Source of the DNA: Solirubrum sp044628455
Lineage (GTDB): Bacteria > Bacteroidota > Bacteroidia > Cytophagales > Hymenobacteraceae
Direction: 5' to 3'
Length of the DNA: 64,000 nucleotides
Assembly: GCF_044628455.1 (NCBI RefSeq)
Contig: NZ_JBIYZW010000002.1
Coordinates: 62,001 to 126,000, forward strand
Positions 33,656-42,573 of the stretch are shown piece after piece. Positions within the stretch are counted from its first letter, which is position 1. Each line of letters starts with the position of its first letter. Under the pieces are notes generated by a model. That model saw only the letters and a program-made list of their open reading frames with translations. It had not been told where the DNA came from and searched no databases. The translations under genes were made by a program, and so were the position numbers.

Positions 33656-35710
33656 CTAGAAGCGGATGCCCGTGGAGTAGCCCACCCAGCCCAGCACTTT
33701 GGTAAGGGAGTTGCCCTGGTCGAGCCAAAGGCTGCGGCCCTCGCTCAGGTTGGAAGCCACGGTGTTCCGCTCGGTGTCGAAGCGCTCGGTTACAAGCAAA
33801 CTCACCACCGGCCCGGCCACCACGCGGAAGCGGCTGCCTTTTCGGAAGGGCGAGAAGCCTACCAGCAGGCGCAGCTGGTTGTGCAGGTTCAGGGCCTCGG
33901 TCAGCCCGCTCTGCTCCTCGTTTACCTGCATGGCCATTAGGTCGGTGGTTAGGCTGAAGCGGCGGGCCTTGAAGAACTCGGCGCCCAGGCCATAGCCCAC
34001 GCCCCAGCGCCGGCCCTCGCTGCCCGCGGGCGGCTGGAAGGCGCCCGAGAAAAAGGTGTAGAAGTAGGGCGAGCCGCCGAGCTTGAGGCTGGCCTGCACC
34101 GGCCAAGTCTCGGAGTAGCTCAGCTCGAGGCGGTGGTAGCCGTGGCGCACGAAGTTGAGCGGGGCCAGACTCACGCCCTGCACCGAGTCGGCGATGTTGA
34201 TAAGGCCGGCCAGCTGCACCCCGCGTACCTGGCTGGCCACGTTGAACAGCCCGGCCGCCTGCACGCCGCGCACCTCGCCCAGCGACACGTTGAACAGCCC
34301 CCCGGCCTGCACCAGAAAGTCGCTGTCGGCCGCGCCGGGTTTGGCATTACCCGAGTAGTTGAACAGTCCGGCCGTCTGAGCGCCCGCCACGGGTCGGGTA
34401 GCCACGTTGAACAAGCCCGCCGACTGCCAGCCTTCGCCGCTGCCGCCCAGCACGTTGGCCAGTCCGGCGCCCTGGTAGCCCTGCAGGCGCTTGCCCACCA
34501 CGTTTACCAAGCCGGCCATCTGAAGACCCTTCACCGTGTCGCGGGCTACGTTGAACAAGCTCGCGGCCTCTACCCCATCGACGCCCGCCGAGTAACCGCC
34601 CAGCACGTTCAGCGAGACGCTATTAACCGTCTGCCCGCTCCGCAGGCCGTTGGAGCCCAGCGGGCCGAGAAACGATACCTGCGCCGTGCGCCGGTAGGTA
34701 GGCCGCGCGGGCTCCTCAGCGGCCGGCTCCGGCTCCGCGCCGGCCCGCGCGGCCGAGTCCTGCGCTGCCGCTAGCGGCTGAGCGTGCGCCTGCCCCCCGG
34801 CCGCGGCCGAATCGGCGGGCGCCGGGGTGGCAGTGGCCGCCGGCTGGGTCGAGGCTGTGGCCTGCGGGTCATCGGTGGGCTGCTCAGGGGCCCGGGCGGA
34901 CTGGTTGCGGGCCGGGCTGGTCGCGGTATTGCCGGAACCCTGCGGTTTGCCCGGCGCTTTCGTTGGCGTCCTGGCTGGAGCCCGCGTCGCTTTGGCCGGG
35001 GCCTTTGCGGCCGTGGTTGGGCGGCTGTCGGATTGGCTTCTGCCCACTTTGCTGCCGGCCGGCTTGCTTGCGCTGGCCTTGCCGCCGTTGGCGCTGCTGC
35101 CGCCGGCCGTGCTGCGCGGCCCCGCGCTGGAGCTGCCCGCCGGCTTGCCCGAAGTGCCGGCCGGCTTCGGGGCCGGGGCTTGCGGGGCAGGCTTAGCGGG
35201 CTCAGGGCGGGCAGCCCCAGTATTCGGCGTGGGCTTTACCTCGTCGGTGGCCGCGGTGCGCGGGGGCAGGCTGCCGCCGGTAGATGCCCCGGTCGGCGCG
35301 GCGCCGGGGACCGTTTTGCTCACGGTAGTCGTGGTGGTGCCGGCGCCCGCCGGGTCGGCGGGGCGGGCGGCCGGACGGGACTTGGCGGGGGCGTTGTGCA
35401 GCACCACCTGGTCGCCCACCAGCTCGTAGCCGATGTTCTTGTCGCGCAGCAGCTGGTCGAGCACCTGCCGCAGGGGCTGGTTCTGCACGCTGAGCGTCAC
35501 GGGCTGGCGCAGGTTCAGGGCCGTGTTGCTGTAGGAGATGCGCACGCCGTACTGCTTGCGCAGGGTGCGCAGCACCGATTCGAGCGGGGCCTGGTTGAAG
35601 GTGACCGTGACCCGGCGCTCCATCACGGAACCGGTTTGGGCCAGGGTGCGGGCGGGGTCGCCGGCCAGTGCCCAGAGCACGGCCGCGGCCAGGCATATGC
35701 GGTTGCGCAT
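33656..35710 (-). CDS. STN-domain surface-repeat outer membrane protein
   Basis: 684 residues. Signal peptide (to about LAQ, 25); an STN domain (about 32-105: VTFNQAPLESVLRTLRKQYG ... IGYELVGDQVVLH), the fold TonB-linked transducers use to signal to FecR; a long Pro/Ala/Thr/Lys linker (about 110-350); about eight repeats of roughly 22 residues with core AGLFNVA (about 370-525: LFNVARDTVKGLQMAGL, AGLFNVATRPVAGAQTAGL, LFNVASQVRGVQLAGLINI), as in LA_2272-type surface repeats; then a C-terminal barrel-like region. It lacks the plug and 22-strand barrel of a TonB receptor. Starts 42 bp after fecR, so the two form an operon. Confidence 0.75.
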   Translation of the reverse strand: MRNRICLAAAVLWALAGDPARTLAQTGSVMERRVTVTFNQAPLESVLRTLRKQYGVRISYSNTALNLRQPVTLSVQNQPLRQVLDQLLRDKNIGYELVGDQVVLHNAPAKSRPAARPADPAGAGTTTTTVSKTVPGAAPTGASTGGSLPPRTAATDEVKPTPNTGAARPEPAKPAPQAPAPKPAGTSGKPAGSSSAGPRSTAGGSSANGGKASASKPAGSKVGRSQSDSRPTTAAKAPAKATRAPARTPTKAPGKPQGSGNTATSPARNQSARAPEQPTDDPQATASTQPAATATPAPADSAAAGGQAHAQPLAAAQDSAARAGAEPEPAAEEPARPTYRRTAQVSFLGPLGSNGLRSGQTVNSVSLNVLGGYSAGVDGVEAASLFNVARDTVKGLQMAGLVNVVGKRLQGYQGAGLANVLGGSGEGWQSAGLFNVATRPVAGAQTAGLFNYSGNAKPGAADSDFLVQAGGLFNVSLGEVRGVQAAGLFNVASQVRGVQLAGLINIADSVQGVSLAPLNFVRHGYHRLELSYSETWPVQASLKLGGSPYFYTFFSGAFQPPAGSEGRRWGVGYGLGAEFFKARRFSLTTDLMAMQVNEEQSGLTEALNLHNQLRLLVGFSPFRKGSRFRVVAGPVVSLLVTERFDTERNTVASNLSEGRSLWLDQGNSLTKVLGWVGYSTGIRF

Positions 35711-35752
35711 AGCAGATAGGGGTTCGGGAAAAGCAGAGGACGAAAGTAGGAG

Positions 35753-36814
35753 CTACCGGCAGCCCGCTCCATCAAGGGTATAGCCGGCCGAGGACTGGCT
35801 CACGGCCAGGTTGGCCGAGAGGCTCACCACGCGCAGCACCTGGGGCAGCTGGGCCTGGGCAAAGGTGCCGGTGAAGCGGCAGCGGGCCAGCTCGGGCTTG
35901 CTCAGCACCACCGGTGTGCCGTAGTAGCGCGACAGCGCCTGGGCCACCTGGTCGAGGGGCTGGTTGTCGAACACCAGCTCGTCGTGCTGCCAGGCGCGGA
36001 AGTTGGGGTCGGTAATGGGGCGCTGCACGGCCACGGCGGGGGCGTTGCGGCGAATCACGCCGCGCAGGCCGGGGGTAAGCAGCACCGAGTCGGCGGCGGC
36101 GACTTTGTGGCGGTCGGGGCTGAAGGCCACGCGGCCGGTGACCACGGCTACTTCCACCGAGTCTTCGGCGGCGTAGGCGCGCACGTTGAAGGAGGTGCCC
36201 AGCACGCGGGTGCGGGTGTCGCCGGCCAGCACCGTAAAGGGGCGTCCGTGGTCTTTCTGCACCTCGAAGAAAGCCTCGCCCTGCAGCTGCACCACGCGGT
36301 CGGTCTGGTTGAAGTCGGCGGCGTAGGTGAGCGTGGAGTTGCGGTTCACCCACACGCGGCTGCCGTCGGGCAGGGTGGCCAGCTGACGCTGGGGGCCGGC
36401 AGCCACCGTAACGGGCGCCCCGCCGCGGCTCAGCAGGAAGGTGCGGGCCACGGCCCACACGCCCAGCAGCAGCAGCACGGCGGCAGCTACCCGCAGCCAG
36501 GGTTGGGAGGAACTCCACATCGACACCACCTTGGCCTCGGCGGCCGGCGCGGTCAGCGGCGGCGGCGTAGCCTTCAGGCCGGCCTGGGCGCTGAAGCGCT
36601 GCCAAGCCCGGTCCACGTCGGCTTCGGTGAAAACTTCTTCCACGGCCCCACCCCGCTCCCAGGCCCGGGTGGCGTCGGTGAGCACGCGCAGGCGGCTGGG
36701 CTGGCTGGTAAGCCAGCGGTGCAGCGCCTGCTGCTCCGACGCGGAGGCCTCCCCGGCCAAATGCTTGGCCAGTAATTCCCAGGGGGCGTCCGTATCGGAG
36801 TAGAAGTCTAGCAT
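35753..36814 (-). CDS. FecR-family anti-sigma factor
   Basis: 353 residues. Cytoplasmic N-terminal helical part (about 1-100, sigma-binding in the family), one membrane helix (about 106-127, LRVAAAVLLLLGVWAVARTF), the periplasmic FecR domain (about 130-245: PQRQLATLPDGSRVWVNRNS, LQGEAFFEVQKDHGRPFTVL, VLGTSFNVRAY, VVTGRVAF), then DUF4974 (about 280-350: LVFDNQPLDQVAQALSRYYG), which resembles STN and receives the signal. No sigma gene is directly adjacent; the nearest ECF sigma is at 45052-45630 on the same strand. The STN protein downstream is its likely partner. Confidence 0.92.
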   Translation of the reverse strand: MLDFYSDTDAPWELLAKHLAGEASASEQQALHRWLTSQPSRLRVLTDATRAWERGGAVEEVFTEADVDRAWQRFSAQAGLKATPPPLTAPAAEAKVVSMWSSSQPWLRVAAAVLLLLGVWAVARTFLLSRGGAPVTVAAGPQRQLATLPDGSRVWVNRNSTLTYAADFNQTDRVVQLQGEAFFEVQKDHGRPFTVLAGDTRTRVLGTSFNVRAYAAEDSVEVAVVTGRVAFSPDRHKVAAADSVLLTPGLRGVIRRNAPAVAVQRPITDPNFRAWQHDELVFDNQPLDQVAQALSRYYGTPVVLSKPELARCRFTGTFAQAQLPQVLRVVSLSANLAVSQSSAGYTLDGAGCR

Positions 36815-36854
36815 GGCAACGAATCGGCTTTCAAATTGCGGAATTCCGGCGGAT

Positions 36855-36881
36855 CTAGCGCAAAGCGGAGCTTCGCGCTAG
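36855..36881 (-). terminator. Hairpin after the DUF4249 gene
   Basis: CTAGCGCAAAGC and GCTTCGCGCTAG pair with one mismatch around a GGA loop, directly after the stop at 36886 and about 40 bp before the fecR ATG. No T tract; it may instead be an mRNA-processing or regulatory stem. Confidence 0.45.
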
Positions 36882-36885
36882 CGCC

Positions 36886-37713
36886 CTACGGCTGAATGAC
36901 CAGGGAGGCCGTGCGCACGGCGGTGCCGGCAAAGTAGCCCACGGCCTTGGGCCCCGCGGGGTTGGTGTTCAGCACGTTGGTGCGCACGTTGGCCGGCGGG
37001 GCGGCAAACAAACCCACGTTGTTGATCTGGGTGAACATCTCGTTGAGGAAGTAGAAGTAGTCGCGCGGCAAGCTCAGCAGCTCGATGCGCACCCGGTCGC
37101 CCACGCGGAAGCCGCGGTCGGTCAGCTCCAGGTTGCCGATGTACTTGCCGTCGACCAGCTCGTCGGAAGTCACCACCAGCTCGTCGGGGTCGTTGCGCAG
37201 GGTGTCGTTCTGATAGAGCTTGAAGCGGTAGTAGTCGCCCACGCCGGGCAGCTCGGGGCCGTTGTAGAGCACGTAGTAGCCGTCTTCCCAGCCCGGCTCG
37301 TTCTGCTTGCGCTGCTGGGTGAAGCTGTCGATGTTCGGAATGCGCTTGATTTCGGTGGCGGCGCGGTACTCCTGGCCCTCGGCGCGGATGGTGAGCACGT
37401 ACTGGCCGCCGATTTTGCCCTGTAGCTGGCTGGACTGGTACAGGCCGGGGGCGGTTTCGCGCAGGGTTTCCCGGTGGCCCTCGTTGTCGGTCAGCACCAG
37501 TTCGGCGCCGCGCACGGCGGGCAATTCCTGGTCGGCAAAGTAGGCGCCGGTTTTGCTCAGCCGGATGCTGTAGGGGCCGGGCTGGTCGGTGATGTTGCCC
37601 TCCACCACGAGCTGGGGCTCGGGCGCGGGCAGGTCCACGTCAATCACCTCGGTGCAGCTGCTGAAGGGCAGGCCGGCGGCGAGGATGGTCAGCAGAAAAA
37701 GAAAGCGTTTCAT
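36886..37713 (-). CDS. DUF4249 lipoprotein
   Basis: 275 residues. Lipoprotein signal with lipobox FSSC (Cys about 20), then EVIDVDLPAPEPQLVVEGNI, the conserved start of DUF4249, an Ig-like beta domain found next to TonB-dependent receptors in Bacteroidota. GAELVLTDNEG, YVLTIRAEGQEY and YYRFKLYQND strands fit the family. It lies 155 bp downstream of the TonB receptor gene, the usual arrangement, and is presumably an outer-membrane accessory to that receptor. Ligand unknown. Confidence 0.88.
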   Translation of the reverse strand: MKRFLFLLTILAAGLPFSSCTEVIDVDLPAPEPQLVVEGNITDQPGPYSIRLSKTGAYFADQELPAVRGAELVLTDNEGHRETLRETAPGLYQSSQLQGKIGGQYVLTIRAEGQEYRAATEIKRIPNIDSFTQQRKQNEPGWEDGYYVLYNGPELPGVGDYYRFKLYQNDTLRNDPDELVVTSDELVDGKYIGNLELTDRGFRVGDRVRIELLSLPRDYFYFLNEMFTQINNVGLFAAPPANVRTNVLNTNPAGPKAVGYFAGTAVRTASLVIQP

Positions 37714-37867
37714 AGCGAAGGCGGGCAGGGCGAGGCTTGGGAATGTGCTATTTCGGGGCCGACGGCGCAGGCGGGTTTGGGAGGCGTTTCCGAGAAGGCA
37801 GTGAGAAGGCACTCCGAAAGCAGTCCGAACCCGGGTCAGCGGAAAAGTCACAATTCGCGGCAGCAGG

Positions 37868-40240
37868 TTAGAAGTTGAAGTTGTAGGACACCGAGGGCAG
37901 CACCGTGCCGAATACCGAGAGGCGCACGGCCTCGGTTTTGCGCGGGTTGTCCTGGTTCTGGCGGAAGTAGATGCCGTAGGCGTTGCGGCGGGCGTAGGCG
38001 TTGTACACCGAGAACACCCACTCGCTCTGCCAGCGGCGCCCGGGTTTCTGCCGGTTCTTGAGCGTGGCGCCCAAATCGAGGCGGTGGTAGGCCGGCACGC
38101 GGTAGTTGTTGCGGGCGTCGCCGCCCACCACGGGCACCACCAGGCCCTCGTACACGAAGCGGCCGTTGGGGAAGGTGGTGGCCACCCCGGTGCCGTAGGC
38201 GAAGTTGGCCGATACCGACAGGCGCGGGCTCAGCTCGTACAACCCCACCACCGAGAGCGAGTGGGTCTTGTCGTACTTGTTGGGGTACCACTGGCCGGCG
38301 TTGATGCCCTCGATCTGCCGCTCGGAGCGCGAGAGGGTGTAGCTGACCCAGCCGGTGAGCGGGCCCTGGTTTTTCTTGACGAAGAACTCGGCCCCGTAGG
38401 CGCGGCCGTCGCCGTAGAGCAGCTCGCCTTCCAGATGCTTGTTGAGCAGGGTGTTGGCCCCGTTCACGTAGTCGATCTGGTTGCTCATGGTCTTGCCAAA
38501 CACCTCCACCGACGCCTCGTACTGGTTGTCTTGGAAGTTGCGGAAGTAGCCCAGGGCTACCTGGTCGCCGCGCTCGGGGCCGATGTTGTTGGTGCTCGGG
38601 CTCCACACGTCCAGCGGCGACGAGGCCGTGGTGTTCGATATCAGGTGAATGTACTGAGCCGTGCGGTTGTAGCTGGCTTTCAGGGAGCTTTGCTCCGTGA
38701 GGGTGTAGCGCAGCGAGGCGCGGGGCTCCAGGCTGGCGTAGCGCTTCACCACCTCGCCGTCCCGGGCCACGCGGGCGTTCGAGGGGTCTTTGCGCTGGCC
38801 CACGGCGCCGGCGTAGTCGTAGATGGCGGTGCCGCTGCCCAGGAAGTCGAAGACCGACACGCGCAGGCCGTACTGGGCCTGGAGGCGGGGCGAAATCGTC
38901 TGCTCGTTGTCGATATAGGCCGCGTACTCACCGGCCTGCTGCTGGTCTACTTTCAGCCCGGTGAAGATGGACTCAGCGCTCAGGGGCTTCACGGTGGCGG
39001 GGTCGAACACGTAGCGGGTACCGCTCACGCCGGCCGAGAGGGTGTTGCGCTCGTTGAGCAGAAAGCTCAGATCGGCCTTGCCGGTGAGGTTGCGCACGCT
39101 CGACTTCCACTCAAACGCCTGCGTACCCTGCGGCACGCCCAGCGAGTAGTCGTACTGGGCGGCCACGCCCGAGAAGTTGCCCACCAGGCGCGGCGAGAAC
39201 TGGTGGGTCCAGCGGATGGTGCCGCCGGTGTTGCCCCAGTCGTTCTGGAATACTTTCGCGAAGTTGAACACGTCGCGGCCGCGGTAGCCCGTCAGCTGCA
39301 GCCGGTCGCGGGCGCTGAACTTGTGGCTGACTTTCACGCTCAGGTCGTAGAAGTAGGCCTGGTTGTCGCGCTGCTCGGGCACCAGCTTCAGAAACAGGTC
39401 GCCGTAGGAGCGGCGGCCGGCCAGCACCACCGAGGTACGGTCCTTAATCAGCGGAGCTTCCACCGCCAGGCGCGAGGAAATCAGCCCGATGCCGCCGTTC
39501 ACCCGCAGCTTGTCGGCCGCGTGCCCGTCGCGCAGGCGCACGTCGAGCAGGGACGAGAGCCGGCCGCCGTACTGGGCCGGAATGCCACCCTTGTAGAGCG
39601 TCATGTCCTGCACCGCGTCGGGATTGAAGGCCGAGAACAGGCCGAACAGGTGCGAGACGTTGTAGACGGGCATCTCGTCCATCAGAATCAGGTTCTGGTC
39701 GATGCTGCCGCCGCGCACGTTGAAGCCCGAGGCCCCCTCGCCCACCGTCGTCACGCCCGGCAGCAGCTGAATGCTGCGCACCACGTCCACTTCGCCGAGC
39801 AGGGCGGGCATGAGCTTCACCGTCTTCATGTCGAGGCGGTTGACGCTCATCGCGGGCTTTTTCACGTTGTCTTCGGCGCGCACGCCCTGCACCACTACTT
39901 CCTGGGTTTGCAGGCGCTGGGCCGTGAGCTTGGGCGAGCGGGTCAGGTTTTCGGTGAGGCTGATTTGCTCCTGCCGGGTTTCAAAGCCGATGATCTGGAA
40001 GGTAACCGTGTGGGTGCCCTTGGGCAGCTCGAGGGCGTAGCGGCCGTTTTCGTCGGTATTTACGCCCAGGCCCAGGGCTTGCACGAACACCGAAGCGCCC
40101 ACGAGGGCTTCGCCGGTGGTGGCGTCGCGCAGGGTACCGCTGAGGGTGGCCTTGCCGGCGGCCGGCGTTTGCTGGCTCCAGGCGGGCTGCGCGGCGAGCA
40201 GCAGGCCCGCCGCCAGTCCGAGTGGGAAGAGGGGTTTCAT
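37868..40240 (-). CDS. TonB-dependent outer membrane receptor
   Basis: 790 residues. Signal peptide (to about WSQ, 23); carboxypeptidase-regulatory-like domain (about 30-115: LSGTLRDATTGEALVGASVF, NGRYALELPKGTHTVTF); plug domain (about 120-240: VDVVRSIQLLPGVTTVGEGA, FNVRGGSIDQNLILMDEMPV, ITLYKGG-type MTLYKGGIPAQYGGRLSSLL); then a 22-strand barrel ending VLPSVSYNFNF. No SusD gene follows, so it is not a classical polysaccharide locus; its partner is the DUF4249 lipoprotein. It imports an unknown siderophore, metal or oligomer using TonB energy. Confidence 0.93.
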   Translation of the reverse strand: MKPLFPLGLAAGLLLAAQPAWSQQTPAAGKATLSGTLRDATTGEALVGASVFVQALGLGVNTDENGRYALELPKGTHTVTFQIIGFETRQEQISLTENLTRSPKLTAQRLQTQEVVVQGVRAEDNVKKPAMSVNRLDMKTVKLMPALLGEVDVVRSIQLLPGVTTVGEGASGFNVRGGSIDQNLILMDEMPVYNVSHLFGLFSAFNPDAVQDMTLYKGGIPAQYGGRLSSLLDVRLRDGHAADKLRVNGGIGLISSRLAVEAPLIKDRTSVVLAGRRSYGDLFLKLVPEQRDNQAYFYDLSVKVSHKFSARDRLQLTGYRGRDVFNFAKVFQNDWGNTGGTIRWTHQFSPRLVGNFSGVAAQYDYSLGVPQGTQAFEWKSSVRNLTGKADLSFLLNERNTLSAGVSGTRYVFDPATVKPLSAESIFTGLKVDQQQAGEYAAYIDNEQTISPRLQAQYGLRVSVFDFLGSGTAIYDYAGAVGQRKDPSNARVARDGEVVKRYASLEPRASLRYTLTEQSSLKASYNRTAQYIHLISNTTASSPLDVWSPSTNNIGPERGDQVALGYFRNFQDNQYEASVEVFGKTMSNQIDYVNGANTLLNKHLEGELLYGDGRAYGAEFFVKKNQGPLTGWVSYTLSRSERQIEGINAGQWYPNKYDKTHSLSVVGLYELSPRLSVSANFAYGTGVATTFPNGRFVYEGLVVPVVGGDARNNYRVPAYHRLDLGATLKNRQKPGRRWQSEWVFSVYNAYARRNAYGIYFRQNQDNPRKTEAVRLSVFGTVLPSVSYNFNF

Positions 40241-40343
40241 CGTTTGTTTTCAGAGCGTGGGGCGGCGGGCCGACGAGCAGAAACCGGCCAGCGCACCCCG
40301 GTAGAGAAGTAGGAGCAGTGGGTAAGCGGAGGCGGCGCGGGGC

Positions 40344-41078
40344 TTAGTTGCCGGTGAGCACCTTGCCCGAGCCCGAGATGCGCGTGGTCACCACCGGCGT
40401 GCCGCGGTAGTACACGGTGCCCGAGCCACTGATTTCGGCGTTGAGGGTGCGCGCGGCCTGCACGTAGCTTTTGCCCGAGCCCGAGATAGACACGTAGGTA
40501 TCCTGGGTGCTCAGCTCGTAGGCCTTCACCTGGCCCGAGCCCGAAATGCTGCTGGTGTGCGCGGGCGCCGTGCCGGCCAGCAGGATATCCCCCGAGCCGG
40601 AGATGCTGCTGCGCAGGCTGTTCACGCTGGCGAAGTACAGGTCGGCCTTGCCCGAGCCCGACACGGCCACGCGGAACTGGTCGGCCGTGAGCGGGGTGAC
40701 GGTGCGCAAGGAGCCCGAGCCGTTTACCTGGGCCTCGGTGAGCGAGGGCACGGTGAGGTACACCTTGATGGGGTCGTGGCTGCGCACGTTCACCCGGCCG
40801 AACTCGATTTCGAGCTGGTCGCCGTTAAGCTCGGTTTCCAGCACGTCGAGAATGTTGCGCTGGGCTTCGATGCGCACCTGCTGCTGCGGGCCTTGGGTAA
40901 GGATGACTTCGGCGTCGATCTTCAGCTCGACGCGGCTGAAGTTGCTCAGGGTACGGGTTTCCGATTGGGTGGGGCCGGTGCCGCGCACGCGGGGGCCGAA
41001 GGCGTCGTCGCCGTCGCGGTTGCAGCTGGCCAGTACGAGCGTGGCGGGAAGAAGCAGGGCGAAGAGGGAGGTTTTCAT
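40344..41078 (-). CDS. Head GIN domain (DUF2807) lipoprotein, paralogue 1
   Basis: 244 residues. Lipobox LASC (Cys about 19) then the 'head' motif GTGPTQSETRTLSNFSRVEL, and a right-handed beta-helix of about 20-residue rungs, each with a Ser-Gly-Ser-Gly turn: NGSGSL, SGSGKADL, SGSGDILL, SGSGQVKA, SGSGKSYV, SGSGTVYY, SGSGKVLT. Seven such turns are seen. DUF2807 proteins are exported, membrane-anchored beta-helices of unknown role. An ECF-promoter-like leader (41115-41145) lies about 37 bp upstream, shared with paralogue 3. Confidence 0.9.
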   Translation of the reverse strand: MKTSLFALLLPATLVLASCNRDGDDAFGPRVRGTGPTQSETRTLSNFSRVELKIDAEVILTQGPQQQVRIEAQRNILDVLETELNGDQLEIEFGRVNVRSHDPIKVYLTVPSLTEAQVNGSGSLRTVTPLTADQFRVAVSGSGKADLYFASVNSLRSSISGSGDILLAGTAPAHTSSISGSGQVKAYELSTQDTYVSISGSGKSYVQAARTLNAEISGSGTVYYRGTPVVTTRISGSGKVLTGN

Positions 41079-41114
41079 AGCGGGTAAGCGGTTGGGAGTT
41101 CGGGGTCTTTGGTC

Positions 41115-41145
41115 TTAAGACCCGCAACCCCGCCCCTACCCCTAC
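41115..41145 (-). promoter_or_regulatory. ECF-sigma-like promoter of GIN paralogue 1
   Basis: On the minus strand: GTAGGGGTAGGGGCGGGGTT followed by GCGGGTCTTAA. The same arrangement is found 26-34 bp upstream of GIN paralogue 3 (44993-45023). A GTAGGGGTA-type upstream box and a GTCTTA-type downstream box resemble ECF sigma promoters of Bacteroidota; the assignment to a specific sigma factor is inference. Confidence 0.5.
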
Positions 41146-41190
41146 GCCGGACCGGAAAATATTTCATCTTTTTTTCAGCCGCCTGATGCA

Positions 41191-41305
41191 GAGACGCATA
41201 CCCGCGTCTCAATCGTTGCTGACGTCGCCTCCCAATCGTCCGCACCATGAGGTCGATTGGCCGTTTGGGCGGGTCGTTCGGGCGGGAGACGCAAGTATGC
41301 GTCTC
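41191..41305. repeat. Pair of short GAGACGC palindromes
   Basis: GAGACGCATACCCGCGTCTC (41191-41210) and GAGACGCAAGTATGCGTCTC (41286-41305) are two 20-base hairpins, 75 bp apart, in the 304-bp gap between GIN paralogue 1 and the beta-lactamase-like gene. The second is perfect (8-bp arms, 4-base loop). They look like a dispersed REP-type pair. Nothing else in the gap looks coding. Confidence 0.6.
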
Positions 41306-41382
41306 TACCGGCCCGGCGGTCAGAAACAGCGCCGCCCGCTCCGGGCGGGAGCGGGCGGCATCAGACGGGCGCGACCGGGGGC

Positions 41383-42558
41383 TTAGTGCGCGGCCACGTA
41401 GTCGAGCACCTTGTTTTTCATTTCGTGGTAGAGCTGCAGGGTTTTGCCCGGCACCAGGTCGGCGTCGACGTTGCTGCCCACGAACACCGCGGCGCGCTGG
41501 TCGTCGAAGTACAGCAGCACGGCCGAAGCCCCGAATACCGCCCCGGAGTGCCCGTACTGCTTGCGCCCCTTCAGGTCCCACACGTCGATGCCCAGGCCGT
41601 ACTCGCCCCGCACCGGCGTGCGCATCTGCGCCCACGAGGCGGCCGACACGATACGGCCCTGGGCCAGCGCCTCCATAAAGGCCACGAAGTCGAGGCCGGT
41701 GGCCACCAGGCCGCCGTCGCCCAGCTCGCTGCGGATTTCGGTGAGCGTGGCCGCCGTGATGTTCTCCACGCGCCCGTTGCCGTAGCGGTCGAAGTAGAAG
41801 TTGGGCAGGGGCAGGCGCTCCAGGTACTCGGGCTGGGCCTTGTAGTAGGTGCGCGTGAGGCCGGCCGGCTGCAGAATGTTGTCGCGCAGCCACTCGCCTT
41901 CGCGGGTGCCGGTGACGTGGTTGATGAGCAGGGACAGCAGCACGTAATTGTTGTTGGAGTAGCTGTACTGGGTGCCGGGCTCAAACAGCAGGGGCTTGCC
42001 GTAGGCGTAGCGCAGCGCGTCGTCGGCCGTCCAGGGCTTGGTCAGCTCGTTGTACCAGCGCAGCTGGTAGTTGAGGTTGTCCACGTAGTCGGGCACGCCG
42101 GCGGTGTGGCTCAGCAGCATGCGCACGCTGATGTCGCCGGGGCGGGTGAGCTGGCGGCTGACGTCGGCGGGCAGGTAGGCACTGATTTTCTCGTCGAGGC
42201 GCAGGCGGCCCAACTCCTGCAGGCGCAGCACGGCCGCGGCGGTGTACATCTTGCTCACGCTGCCCGCGGCGTGCACGTAGCCGGGTGCCAGGCGGGTGCC
42301 GGTTTCTACTTTGGCCAAGCCGCCGGTGCCTTCCCAGCGGCCGGCCGGGCTTTGCACCGCCACCACAATGCCGGGCAGCCCGCGCCGGGCGTAGTCGTCG
42401 ATAATGGCCTGCAGATCGGCGGCCCAGGGGTGGTTGGCGTCGAAGGTCTGGGCTACCGGCGCCCGCAGCTCCTGCTCGAAGCTTTCTTTCTGGCAGCTGC
42501 CCAGGCCGAGCGTGGTCAGCAGCGCCAGCAGCAGGCGGAAGTGAAATGCGTAGTTCAT
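41383..42558 (-). CDS. Serine beta-lactamase-like lipoprotein (class C / DD-peptidase fold)
   Basis: 391 residues. Lipobox GLGSC (Cys 22). S100-V-S-K103 (AAGSVSKMYTAA) gives the SxxK nucleophile pair, Y200-S-N202 the YxN motif, and YGHSGAVFG near the C-terminus the HxG triad equivalent of KTG. These are the PF00144 features of EstB/class C-like serine hydrolases; substrate may be a D-Ala-D-Ala peptide or an ester rather than a beta-lactam. It starts 15 bp after the barrel gene upstream, so the two are co-transcribed. Confidence 0.88.
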   Translation of the reverse strand: MNYAFHFRLLLALLTTLGLGSCQKESFEQELRAPVAQTFDANHPWAADLQAIIDDYARRGLPGIVVAVQSPAGRWEGTGGLAKVETGTRLAPGYVHAAGSVSKMYTAAAVLRLQELGRLRLDEKISAYLPADVSRQLTRPGDISVRMLLSHTAGVPDYVDNLNYQLRWYNELTKPWTADDALRYAYGKPLLFEPGTQYSYSNNNYVLLSLLINHVTGTREGEWLRDNILQPAGLTRTYYKAQPEYLERLPLPNFYFDRYGNGRVENITAATLTEIRSELGDGGLVATGLDFVAFMEALAQGRIVSAASWAQMRTPVRGEYGLGIDVWDLKGRKQYGHSGAVFGASAVLLYFDDQRAAVFVGSNVDADLVPGKTLQLYHEMKNKVLDYVAAH

Positions 42559-42573
42559 CGGGGTCGGACGGCG

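Noticed and set aside
38084..40312. A 742-codon open frame opposite the TonB receptor
   Set aside because: Gly/Val/His/Gln-rich mirror of the receptor gene; no family match, while the minus strand encodes clear plug and barrel motifs.
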